DNA from: Rapana venosa
Taxonomy: Eukaryota > Mollusca > Gastropoda > Neogastropoda > Muricidae
Reading direction: 5' to 3'
Assembly: GCA_028751875.1 (NCBI GenBank)
Contig: CM054155.1
Span: 55,023,492 to 55,087,491 of the forward strand
Length of the DNA: 64,000 nt
Shown here: positions 53,688 through 64,000 of the stretch, in pieces
How the letters are laid out: each line of letters begins with the position of its first letter
Position numbering within the stretch: the first letter of the stretch is position 1
The notes under the pieces: generated by a model
What the model was told of the DNA's origin: nothing
Databases searched by the model: none
The model's input: only the letters and a program-made list of their open reading frames with translations
Position numbers and translations under genes: made by a program

Positions 53688-56199
53688 TGTTTGTGTGTGT
53701 GTATTGTGTGTGTGCGTGTGTGCGTGTTCTTTTTAGGAAGGGGAGAAAACGAGAGAGAGAAATGACAATTAAAAAATTCAATTTATTCTTCAGGCCTTTT
53801 AGCCCTACATTGGGGTCAAAAACCCAAAAAAGCAAAGGCTGAGACAAAAAACTCGTAGAAACCCTGCCAGTAGTGTTTGTGCTTAAAAACTATTAAATTT
53901 AAACAGTTTCGACGGGTGTGTCGCCCCTTCCTATAGAAGCTGTTGAGACATTAGATTTTCCGTAGCCCCCCGCATTTGATGGTACCTACATATTATGTCT
54001 GTCTGCATGGTCCTTATGTTCGTTCTTTTGTCGCATGTAGTTTCAGGTTGGTCATGTTCTTCCCGGCATGTTTTCTTTCTTTGTTTTATAAACTCACACA
54101 CACACATACACACACCATACACACACACCCCTTACCACAAGCATTTTTTTGCATATGACCATTCCGAAAAAACAAGATCATCTGATTCACACAAACTGTG
54201 TAGTTGTCACTGGTTTTTCCCCAAAAATTTTTGGGAAACGTCTGATCCACCCCTCTATTTTCTGGGTCTGGTCACAGCCCTCTCAGAAAAGTTTCGCATT
54301 TCTCCACCCCACCCAAGTAAAGTTCTGAAGATGCTTATATCTAAAAGTTTCGGGCATTGTCTTCACCACTCCAAAGTAAAGTCCATGAAAAAGGCTCTCA
54401 AACACGGGGGGGTTTGTCTCGGTCCTTGAAACAAAACCCCATGTCACAGTGCAGGGACATGGGAGGGCTGGGGAAACCGATCATCCCAAACACCTTGCAG
54501 CCTGTTTCACACATCCTTTTTCTTGGGTGAAGTGTGTACTGTTGAGCACAAAGAACTGTCATCCACTCATCAACCACCTTGCTCCCCGTTTCACACAGTC
54601 TGTTTTTTGTGAAGTGTGTCGAGGGGACTTTTTGCTTGGCAAAAAATTTTCGGGCAAACTTTATTTTGACCCGTAGAACACCTGTATGAAGTTTGTATCT
54701 CTGGGCGCTGAGAAGGTGAAATGATAATGGAAAATGATAGGAAGTAGAGTGCAGCGGCCTTCAAGTCCCTTTAAACATCCACCTCAGCATGGCCTAAACG
54801 CACTTCACGTATTGTCATGTCGGGGTTTTGCTTCAACACTGGCTCCCTTCTCCCCTTACATTTCCATTCTACATCAAACAGCTGTCACTACCAGACCACC
54901 AAATCAAAAACGCCTGGCTGATATGCAGGTGCTGCCATCCAATTCCATGCCTTATTTTTACAACACTGCAGATTTCATGTGCAGGGGTTTAAATGATCAA
55001 ACAGGAAAAAAAAAAATCACACCAACTCAAATTACATGGACAAGTCATTAAACACTCCACATATATAAACATTTTTACGAAATAAAAAAATTTTATTTAA
55101 AGGGATAGATTAAGTACAATGTTTTTTTTCATCCACCCTAAAAAAGGGAAAAAAGTTAAACCCCAAAGCAAAGCAAATTTTGAAGAAAAAAAAAGGGAAA
55201 GGAAAAGAAAAAGGGAAACGACAAAAGAAAAAACCCCAAAGAATATACAAATGCATCAAGAAAAAGAAAGGGAGTAATGTCGTCGCTATCGTCGACGCAA
55301 TTAATAGTAGTAGTGTGTATATTTTAGTTTATAGTAAATTAAGTAGTAGTAGTAAAAGTAGTAGTAGTGTGAGTATATAGTAAGATAATGTTTTCGCTGG
55401 GGGTAAAATAAAAGCGGATATAAGATATGGCAGTGCTGACGATGATGGGTGTAATAAAAACAACACAATGAAAATGATGACAAGACAGAGAAGAGGGAGA
55501 CAGACAAACCAAAAAAAGAAGACAGACGATAGATAGCCGAAGGAGACAAAGAGGGGGAATTTTCCCAAAAACAGGATTAAAAATATTATGTAGAAATAGC
55601 TCCCCTGAAAAAAACAAGTATAAAAAAAAAAATTAAAAAGGAAGGGAAATACAGTAACAAATGCTCTCTACAAATGTCCCAAAAAATAAAATAAAAAAAC
55701 CCGGGGGCAGAAAGGGAAAACTGCCATACTAAAAAGAAATGAAAACCCAACCCCAAAAAAGCATCCCCCTTTCACATCATACCCATTTAATAGAAATTTT
55801 GATCAAACTTTTGGAGGGGAAAATTTGACTTCCAGGTTTGTACTTTTCATTAAAAGTCAGGGAAAAAAATTTTCAATTTTTTTTTATGGTTTTTTTTCAG
55901 TTTTTAAAAAGACGGGAAGTAGGGTTCCCAGAGCCAGCTTCCAAATGCAACAGACTTTGTTTTAAATTTTAATGAAATTTTCTGGGCAAAGGAAATCGAT
56001 AGCATCGAGTGCCAAAAAATTCATTAACTGAAAAACATGTCTCTTAGTAAATTGGGGGGAGAATGTCATAAAAAATTTTTATGCTTAAAAAAATTCTTTT
56101 TTTTCAAAGGATTTGGGGGTTTTAACAAAGGGAAAGGTTTTATTATCTAATAATCAGCATCAATAATAAAAAATAAACTTATCTAATAAAAATTTTAAT
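53688..56199. other. Homopolymer-rich DNA with short repeats
   Basis: Contains short GT (53,690-53,730) and CA (54,091-54,130) tracts and an (AGT)n-like stretch at 55,303-55,370. A partly repeated phrase 'gtttcacaca..c.tttt' then 'tgaagtgtgt' occurs near 54,505-54,535 and 54,588-54,620. No coding motif was found. The frame at 54,734-55,051 has no recognisable content. Confidence 0.4.
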
Positions 56200-57300
56200 A
56201 GAAAGGGTTTATGAAGTCAAGAAATAGATTTATGAAGTTTTTGGGGGTTGCCAAACCCCCAAAGAGGGGAAACAAAAAAAATTTTTTGACAAATAATAGG
56301 AATAAAATAAATTTTTTTCTGCGGCAGAGACAAAAAATTTTTATTTTTTTCCCATTTTTGAAAAGGTTTTGGGGAAAGGGGGTTTCTTGATAATCTTTTG
56401 ATGTGATCTGACCAAGAAAAAATTGTTATCAATATTTAATCCTAAATTTAGGGCCCTTAAAAATTTCTTCTATTATACCCACAATTATAAGAGTGTTTTG
56501 GTTTCATTATTTTAAAAAATTTTTGACTTTTTTGCTTATTTTAAAAAAGCATAAATTTTGTTTTTTGGGATTGAATGCCATGGATTTATTTTTCCCAAAT
56601 TTGACAAAAATCTATGTTTTTTTGCATTACTCAAAGACTTTTTAGGGAAACCCTATGGGTTTTGTGCCCGTTTTTGGTGGTGCTTCACCCAAAAAGTTCA
56701 CAGGACTTTTTAAAATAGTTTAAAAGGAAAGTAAATTGAATAACAGAGAAAATAGCAGAGGACCAAGAACAACCCCTGAAACACCGAAATTATTTGGGAA
56801 GGAAACTTAGAAAAGAAAATTTGGTAAGTTTAAACTTTTTGGGGCTGTCGGGTTAAAAATAAAAAGGAACAAAAAGTTGGGGGATATTGGGAAATTTTTT
56901 TTAAAAAGTTTGGCTTTTTCTTTAAGAAGAGATTTTTATCGGGGAAGTCGAAGGGCCTTTGGGCAAAGTCGACAAAGAGAACTCCAGAAAAATTACTTTT
57001 TGATGGTTTTGGGATAGCCACCTTTTGGGTGATTTTTTTAATAATGCTGAAATTACATCAATTTTTGGCCTAAACCCCAAGTTTGGTTTGGGGGATGTAG
57101 AGATTAAATTTTATTCAAAGAAAAGGAAAGGCATTTTATATGTGCTGTTCAAAAGGGCTTTGAAAGTCTTGACAAAATTTATATTGGCCCATAATTGGAA
57201 GGTAAAACAGTCTTTCCCCTGATTTTTAACAACGGAATTACCCGTCAACACTGTCAGGGAGGGCCTTGCCGTCAATGGCAAAATTCTAACCCTTTTTCCC
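56200..57300 (-). mobile_element. Badly eroded LINE reverse transcriptase
   Basis: Hidden in AT- and homopolymer-rich DNA on the minus strand. Reading from 57,300: 'PLLKIRGKT' and 'PSNYGPI' (RT entry, usual SNYRPIS), 'SGVLFVDFAQRPFDF' (57.0-56.9 kb, usual VFVDLSKAFD), 'CFRGCSWSSAIFS' (56.78 kb, usual GVPQGSVLGPLLF) and 'SWSDHIKRLSR', 'FLSLPQKKIYFIPII' (56.4-56.3 kb, usual W..HI......, l...iy..li). The order matches CR1/Jockey/L2-type RTs. The frame is broken every few dozen residues. It could be older than the other LINEs, or simply badly sequenced. Confidence 0.6.
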
Positions 57301-58195
57301 CTTCAAGTCCAAAAAACTTTATCCCTCTCAAAACAGAGAAATTCATTTTAACTCTTTTTCCCGGGAAATGTGGGTTTTGCTTTTCCTTTTTTGTACACTG
57401 CTTCTCATTGCCCCCGTTTTGTTCCCCATTAAAAAGGGCATGACCCGTAGCTGGCAAACCTGGATATAATTTAAAATTTGGGAAAGGGAAAAGCGGGACT
57501 ACTGCTTGCTCGTAACCTTGTTTTAGCCCAAAAAAAAATTCCCCCTTTTGTCTTTCGTGTAGTCTTGTACAATAAAATGTTTAAAAAAAAACAAGCCAAA
57601 ACACTCTTTTAAATGAGGGTTTTAAAAAAGCTTTCTTGACTCCAAACCCATATACTTTCTTTCATACTGGTTATGTGACAGGGAGTTTTAAAAATACATG
57701 AAAAATAAACAGGAGAGGTGCAGGGAGAAACACAAAAAACCCAAAAAACCCAAAATTTCTAAAACCCCTCTCCTAAAAAGCAACATTTAAAATTATATAA
57801 ATAATGAAACCTAAAAAAAACATTAACGTGGGGCTGCAAAAGGGGAAATAACCTCTTTTTGGGTTTCTAAATTGTTTTCCCGTTTTGGGACAGCAGGGGC
57901 CCTTTAAAAAAACCCCACCCTTTGCCCGCTACTGCGGAAAACCCTTTTTCCCAAAACAGCTCAAAAACTAAAAAGCCCCCGAAACCCCGTAAAAAAAAAA
58001 TGTCTTGTCATACGGACTACCCTAAGGGAAAAAAAGCTCACAAATGACTTTTAATTAAATTTTTTTCACTGATGTTTTTTTACCTATACAAAATATTGTT
58101 ATCAAAAAAACCCATTTTACTTACTGAAAGTTTAAAAAAAGAACAATTCTCAATAACCTACACTTTTATATCAAAGGGGAGAAAAAAGACACAAC
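57301..58195. other. Homopolymer-rich unidentified DNA
   Basis: No frame with protein character. It may contain the 5' part of the eroded LINE, but no endonuclease motif is visible. Confidence 0.35.
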
Positions 58196-58725
58196 CTCAC
58201 ACAAAACACACACACACACACACACACACAACATAAAACGCACAAAAAAAGACAAAAAAAAACAAAAAATTTCATACACCGGGGGGAAAAAATGAAAAAA
58301 CATCACATGAAATGCTTTTTCCAAAATTTTCCCGAAATAAAGAAAAAAAAATATAAAATAAATAAAATAAATAAAAAACACAAAAACACACACACATACA
58401 CACACCTGGCACAATGCCATGCAGCATGCCCTATACACACATGCAGCATGCACACACACATTTCCAAAACACCAAAACACATACAAACGCGCGCGCGCAT
58501 GCTCGTCCCCATAAAATACAAGAAGACTGGGAGAAAACACATGTGCTTAGAAAACTAACAACTTGATACTGAACACAGCCAGGGAAACACACCTTTTACA
58601 TGTAGGTGCTGTGGCCCATCACTAAAAAACACACCACATACACACACCCAAAATGCGCCGGGCACGCCAAAGTCGCCCGTACACACACCCCGGGCACCCC
58701 ACAAAACACACACACACACACACAC
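58196..58725. repeat. CA-rich interrupted microsatellite region
   Basis: CA tracts at 58,205-58,232, 58,375-58,405, 58,430-58,500 and 58,690-58,725 are separated by A-rich DNA and include a CG-alternating stretch ('cgcgcgcgc', 58,489). Translated frames (Cys-Val or Thr-His) are by-products. Confidence 0.8.
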
Positions 58726-59584
58726 CGGGAAAACCAAAGCTCGAATCTAAGGGAAAATGGTTGACCCCCAAGACAAAATACTGATACAAACTAAGTGAAC
58801 TTAAAAAACACCAAAAAGCACAAGCAAACACATAGCAAATCCACAAATAAACAAACTAAATTTAAAAAACACACCCTCAAGTAGAAAGTTCACATAATAC
58901 AAACGCCACATGCAAAAGAGAACAGTCTGTTTAAAAACCAAAAATTCACAGAATTCCTCACAGATAAAGATGCTTTGCCTCTGAAAATTAGGAGCAAGCC
59001 GACACTCACCCCTTCGTTTCTTGGAAGGCATAATGTTTGTAAAAAAACAATTTTTAAATAGTTAACCAGAAAAAGCAGTACAACAGTTACCACAAACAAG
59101 TAAAGCAAGTATTGAAGTTTTGTTCACTGAAGTATGAATACTGTCCCCCAAAAATGTAGGGAATCTGGAAGCATATGATCAAAAATGCCTTTCAAATAAA
59201 AATTCCCACAGTTGCTAATAGACAGCAAAGAAGGAATGTGTGCTGGCATGGAGAGACGCTGAACTTTGACCCCTGACCGCGCCATGCCTATGCAGCCGAG
59301 AGATGGAATTTAGGTCAGGAAGTGCAAGTTCCAGCCCCCAACTAAAGAGTCGGGTTTTCTTGTTTGAGCAGCCCTGTGTAGATTATGAACCTGAACATTT
59401 CCCCCGGCCATCTGAGTATAATTATATGTATGTTTGGGTGTTGGTCTTTCCTTTAGCTCTGGTCACAGTTCTGCAGAAACTCAGTCTTGAGGGACAAAAA
59501 TATGTAGAGGGGTGGGGAGTTGGGGGAGGGAGTGTGGGATTTTGAAGAAAGACAGAAGAGGAAAGAGAAAAGGGGGTCTTTCCC
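58726..59584. other. Unidentified noncoding DNA
   Basis: Sequence quality improves from about 59,100. No gene or known repeat is recognised before the LINE that begins near 59,585. Confidence 0.4.
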
Positions 59585-60797
59585 AAGCTCTGAAAGTCTA
59601 TCACAATCTCTGACCATACTGACCTTTCTATACACTACAATACCCTTCTCAGCCAACTTCTTGATGAGCATGCACCTCCTACTGACCATCTGCTGCCTGA
59701 TAGGCCCTGTGCACCATGGTACACCCATGACATCCTGGTGGCAAAACGTAAATGCCGACAGCTAGAGCGGCAATGGTGAAAAACAAAAACTGAGATAAAC
59801 AAATAGCTTCTTTGTAAACAAATCAAAAAAGTCAAAACCTTAATGGATTCAGCAAAAACAAAGTATTACTCTTCTCAAGTTCTTGATGCCACGTCTATGA
59901 ACCTCACTTTTCCCTCACATCCAGTCTTCTTGTATCTGCAAAGGCTAGCCCTCTTCTGTCTATCTATGACCACTCTGAACTTCCTTTTATATTTTCTGCA
60001 TTTTTTTCTGACAAAGTCCGCAACATTCGCTCTAGTTTGGATCAAATTCTTTTCAAACCTGCAATTTCTGCCCTCTCTCTTGATAAATTTGTCCTATTGC
60101 CTTCAAGATATCCAAAATTGGATGATAACAGAACAAATTACAGCTAAATGCAGATAAAACCGAAGTCATGCTTGTAGGGACCAAACAACAAACCCTTTCC
60201 ATCACAGGAGCTTCAATAGAATTCGGTAATACGTCTGTCCCTCTAACTACTGCTGTGAAATATTTAGGGGTCATTATAGACAACACACTCTCCATGCAAA
60301 AATTCATCACCCAAAACTGCCAGTCGTGCTACAATCAATTGCGGCGCGTCAGTGCATTTCTAAAGTATCTGTCCACTGATGCAACATCCAAACTAGTCAC
60401 ATCTCTCATTCTCTCACATCTGGACTATTGCAATTCTCTTGTGGCTGGTCTGTCAGCATCATCAATCCACTCCACTCCCTTCAACATATACAAAACTCTG
60501 CAGCTCGACTAGTCCTCAGAAAGAAAAAATCTTAGCACATTACTCCTCTCTTGCGATCTCTCCACTGGTTGCCTGTGCCACACAGAGAGTAAACTATAAG
60601 ATCAGCACCCTGTGTTACAAATGCCTCCATTAAACAGTACCTGCCTACCTCTGTGAATGTCTTCACTACTCCTACTCGTTCCCTCCGCTCTGCTGCAGAT
60701 ACCTTGTGCTTAAGAATACCTAGAATCAACCAGTCCACTGTTGGCGGTCGCTCTTTCTCTGTTTCTAGTCCAGTGATCTGGAATGTCCTCCCTCTCT
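59585..60797 (+). mobile_element. CR1/Jockey-like LINE with internal RT deletion
   Basis: Plus-strand relative of the 19.9-22.2 kb element. It starts in the endonuclease-RT linker ('PPTDHLLPDRPCAPWYTHDI', 'KRKCRQLERQW', 'AKTKYYSSQVLDATSM'), runs to about 60,090 and then jumps directly to the late RT at about 60,100: 'LQDIQNWMI', 'FGNTSVPLTTAVKYLGVIID', 'MQKFITQNCQSCYNQLRRV', 'LILSHLDYCNSLVAGL'. The C-terminal part is 'TQRVNYKISTLCYKCLH', stopping at 'WNVLPL'. The whole catalytic palm is missing, so it can never have encoded an active RT in this form. The stop at 60,797 coincides with the ATT tail of the opposite-strand LINE. Confidence 0.88.
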
Positions 60798-60951
60798 AAT
60801 AATAATAATAATATATGGAAATTATATAGCGCTGAATCTTGTAAAAAAGAAACAAATCGAAGTGATTGCACTCAATCATTTACAGGCATGCAACTCACCT
60901 TAAACATAATGAGCAACAGATTTCAAATCCATGCGCGCGCACTACGCACGC

Positions 60952-61009
<58 letters not shown>

Positions 61010-63545
61010 CAACACTTAGAAGGTGAAAGATGCTGTTGAAAATTAGGGACAGATATGTGGGGGGAAAGTCTCAGGTAGGAAATAAGTGTGTTTTGAGGCT
61101 GGGTTTGAAGGAATCAAGTGAAGGCTTTTGACGAAGTGAAAGAGGGAGGTCATTCCAGGTGGATGGACCAGAAACAGAAGGAGCGACGGCCAACAGTGGT
61201 TTGTTTGAATCTGGGTGTTCGAAAGCACAAAGTATCTGCGCTAAACGAAGGAACGGGATGGAGTGTACAGGTGAAGACAGTTACAGAGATAAGAGGGTGC
61301 AGATTTGTGGAGACATTTGAAACAGAGGGTATTGATTTTATACTCCAGTCTTTGTGAACAGGCAACCAGTGAAGAGATCGCAAAAAGAGGAGTGATGTGT
61401 TCAGATTTTTTCTTTCTTAGGACCAGTCGAGCTGCAGAGTTTTGTATTCGTTAAGAGAGTGGATAATGATGCGGGTAGGCCAGCCAAAAGAAAATTACAG
61501 TATCTAAACGTGAAAGAAGAGAGATGTGACAAGCTTGGAAGTTGCACCAGTGGACAGATACTTGCAAATCGCCTTATGCGCCGAAAAATTGATAAAGCAA
61601 GACTGGCAGGTCTGGGTGAGAATTTTTTCATAGAGAGTTTGATGTCAAGAACTACTCCTAAATATTTTACAGAGTTGGACAAAGGAAATGACGTATTGCC
61701 GAATTCTATAGAAGTTTTTGGGGATAGAGGAAAGTTTATGTTGGTCCCTATGAGCATGGCTTTGGTTTTATCGGCATTAAAGTTGTAACTTGTTCTGAGT
61801 CATCCAGTTTTAAATGACTTGAAGGCAGTAGGACATATTTTTCAGGAGGGAAGCAAGTTTCAACATATCGCTGCACTGAAGCTGAATATCATCGGCATAG
61901 AAATGATGATCAATAGGGTGGGTTGTTTATTATATGTGAGAGTGGAGCAGTGTAAGAGTAAAGAGAACAGGGCCCATGACTGATCCCGCGGGACTCCACA
62001 TTCCATTTTGACAGATTTTGATTGAATTTTGTTTACAAAAACTTTCCCGGAACCGGTCTGTGAGGTATGAATAAACCAGGTGAGGGCTGTGCTGTTAATA
62101 CCAAACGTATTTTGGAGGCGAGAAAGAAAAAATTGAGTGATCTAAGGTATCAAAGGCTGCAGATAAGTCAAGAAAGAGTGAGGAGGGAGATTTTCCTGCA
62201 TCAGAAGCAAGTAGAAGTGTTTTCTAAAGTATGGACTAGGTGGTTTTGGTGCTGTGGTTGGGCGATAGGCAGACAAAAAGGGGGAAAATTTTGGGAATGA
62301 AGGTGCTTTTGGGCTTTTTTGGAACAATTTTTCTAGTACTTTAGAGACAAGGGTAATTTGAGACACCCAAATTCTTCAGGATTTTTGGATCGGTCGTGCT
62401 TTTTCATAGAGTTGACTATTCTGTTTTAAAGCTGAGGAAAATTTCCTAACGGAAGAATAGTTTACTATTTTGGTAGGCACAAGTTGTGGAAGGGTTTTGT
62501 GAGAAAACAGGAGCAGGTATGGGATAAAGGTCGCATGATTTTATAGTCATTTCCTTCAGAATTGTCATGATTTCTTTTTCACTTGTGGGATGGAAGGAAA
62601 AGAGAGGAGTGCCAGTGAACTGGGGGTCAGGAGGCGCAGGCTGGAATTGAGTTGATCAAGTCTGGAGCGTATGTTTCGAACTTTGTCTGAAAAGAAGGCA
62701 GAAAATATGGATGGAAGTTCAGACAGGCTGTGGGTGTTAGGCAGAGGAGTTGTTTTTGCAGATCCAAGGAGATTTGAGGTGAGGGAAAAAAGAGATTTTA
62801 TGGATGTAGCACAGAGAATTTGGGAAGAGTAGTAGTCTGTCTTTGCTGAATGGATTAAGTGTTTGACTTTGTTTATTTGTTTTCGGAAAAGCTGTTTGTT
62901 GATTTCGGTTTTTGACTTTCGCCACTGCCGTTCTAGTTGCCGGCGTTTGCGCTTCGCTATCAAGATGTCTTGGGTATACCATGGCGCACAGGGTCTGTCA
63001 GGGAGGAGATGATCAGTAGGAGGTGCATCAAGCAATTGGCGGAGAATAGTGTTATAGTGATCAGAGAGGCCAGTGTGGTCAGAGGTTTTTGAAAAACGTT
63101 CGGAAGCTTGGGAATAGAAGGTATGAATGTCTAAGGCCTTAAGATTGCGCCGAGTAACATATTTCTTCTTTCTGACAGGTTTTGTGATGTTGAGATGGAA
63201 AAGAATGACGGAATGATCAGAATGCAGTTCGTCGGTGACAGGAACAGATGTGACAAGATTGCATGAAGCATTAGTAATCAGCCAGTCTAAAATATGACCA
63301 GATCTGTGCGTTGCTTCGTTTACCAGTTGGGAGAGAGAATGGTTGGACAGAGAAAGAGAAAGACGTTTGACATCTGGAGAAGACTGGTTGTCGAAATGGA
63401 AGTTGAAGTCACCAAGAAATATAAGTTTACTGGGAGAGAGGCTGTAGTGGTCGAGGAGTGACTGGAATTCTTGGTGAAAAAGAGATGTTAGGTTTTTTAC
63501 GGCTGGGAGGTGGACGGTAAAGGCAGCAGATAGTAATAGAGTTAA
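60798..63545 (-). mobile_element. CR1/Jockey-like LINE with (ATT)n tail
   Basis: Minus-strand copy of the same family, in convergent orientation with the preceding one. From 63,545 downward: endonuclease with 'LIFLGDFNFHFDNQS', 'THRSGHILDWLITN' and 'SDHSVILF' (63.45-63.2 kb), linker 'DAPPTDHLLPDRPCAPWYTQ' (63,035), 'FSAFFSDKVRNIRSRLDQ', an eroded RT (62.5-61.8 kb), then 'SIEFGNTSFPLSNSVKYLGV' (61.7 kb) and 'MRSLHWLPVHKDWSIKS' (61,383). Its 3' untranslated part includes a (GT/CA)n tract and ends with 'agcgctatataatttccata' and ATT repeats (60,797-60,815 in plus sense). It is 5'-truncated at about 63,545 within the endonuclease. RT frames are broken. Confidence 0.9.
60940..61006. repeat. (CA)n microsatellite inside a LINE 3' region
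   Basis: A 'gcgcgcgcac' stretch runs into about 22 CA units within the 3' untranslated part of the minus-strand LINE. Confidence 0.95.
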
Positions 63546-63744
63546 GCTAAGATTCTCCCCTCTTGTTCCATTTCATTTTTGTCCCTGCCCTCAACAGCCA
63601 AAACCCCATCACCCTGCCCGAGAGTAAACCTTTATGTATGTGTGGTGTGTGTGTGTGTGTGTGCCTGTTGAACAGGATTGTGTGTGTATACATTTGAACT
63701 TGTAAAAAAAAGCAACCTTATTAATTGTAACTAGCTGCATGTGA
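63546..63744. other. Spacer with short GT tract
   Basis: Holds a GT repeat at 63,638-63,662. It could be the displaced 3' part of the plus-strand LINE interrupted at 60,797, but there is no direct proof. Confidence 0.35.
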
Positions 63745-63749
63745 ATGCT

Positions 63750-64000
63750 ACCAAGATGCTACCACTACCAAGATCAAAGTCAGTGGAAAAGAATTTGAGG
63801 TTGTAGATCACTTCAAGTACCTTGGAGCTATTATTAGTGAAGAAGGTTCAAAACCGAAATCCTTGCGAGAGCTGCACAAACAATAGCAGCAATGGCAAAG
63901 CTCAAGACTATCTGGATAGACCGAAACATCTCTCTCAGGACCAAGGTCAAGCTACTGCATGTACTAGTAATCTCTACATATCTGTATGCGTGCGAATCCT
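63750..64000 (+). mobile_element. LINE fragment running off the window end
   Basis: Late-RT sequence on the plus strand: 'KIKVSGKEFEVVDHFKYLGA', then 'IISEEGS', a frameshift near 63,855, and 'AKLKTIWIDRNISLRTKVKL' with 'YLYACES' at the edge. The pattern (FKYLGA...SEEGS, KLKTIW, YxCES) matches the family of the 17.2-18.5 kb element. The rest lies outside the window. Confidence 0.8.

Overview
This is a eukaryotic, animal-type, repeat-dominated window from a draft assembly. I see no bacterial operons, no rRNA or convincing tRNA genes, and no complete host gene. The many (CA/GT)n microsatellites, long minisatellites, several families of APE-type LINEs and a 500-base run of N all fit a marine invertebrate. 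A mollusc is my best guess, from the general look of the LINE families; no marker gene proves it.

Layout. 1-14.9 kb: mostly unidentified noncoding DNA with CA and CT microsatellites, one decayed LINE (3.7-5.2 kb, minus), a decayed tandem array (6.9-7.6 kb), a GT-rich higher-order repeat (10.9-11.6 kb) and a 2-kb decayed ~25-bp array (11.6-13.6 kb). 14.9-19.7 kb: a 28-bp minisatellite, a repeat segment present on both sides of the gap, and a LINE with a 5' inversion (16.27-18.48 kb). 19.9-22.2 kb: a CR1/Jockey-like LINE on the minus strand. 22.2-25.1 kb: poor-looking AT-rich sequence, a possible tRNA-derived SINE, and then a plausible first coding exon of a secreted or membrane host protein (25,161-25,215). 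26.2-45.9 kb: a LINE interrupted by a decayed Polinton/Maverick-like element. 46.9-50.2 kb: a near full-length RTE-like LINE. 50.2-59.1 kb: homopolymer-rich, error-like sequence hiding two more LINE fragments and one candidate exon. 59.6-63.5 kb: two convergent CR1/Jockey-like LINEs. 63.75 kb to the end: another LINE fragment.

The most interesting object is the ~15-kb Polinton-like element at about 28.07-43.18 kb (left end perhaps 27,713). It has long terminal inverted repeats (about 450-560 bp) and frameshifted but readable remains of the Polinton hallmark set: an rve-type integrase (plus), a protein-primed type family B DNA polymerase (minus), a probable minor capsid/penton protein (minus), a probable major capsid protein (plus) and a FtsK/HerA-type packaging ATPase (plus). 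In an intact relative these would act together: PolB copies the linear DNA, the integrase inserts it, the capsid proteins form a shell and the ATPase fills it. Every gene here carries several frameshifts or stops, so this copy is dead as written. A near-identical 1.5-kb segment of its left flank, including part of the left inverted repeat, recurs directly after the right inverted repeat with an offset of 16,387 bp. This looks like the start of a second tandem copy, or an assembly artefact.
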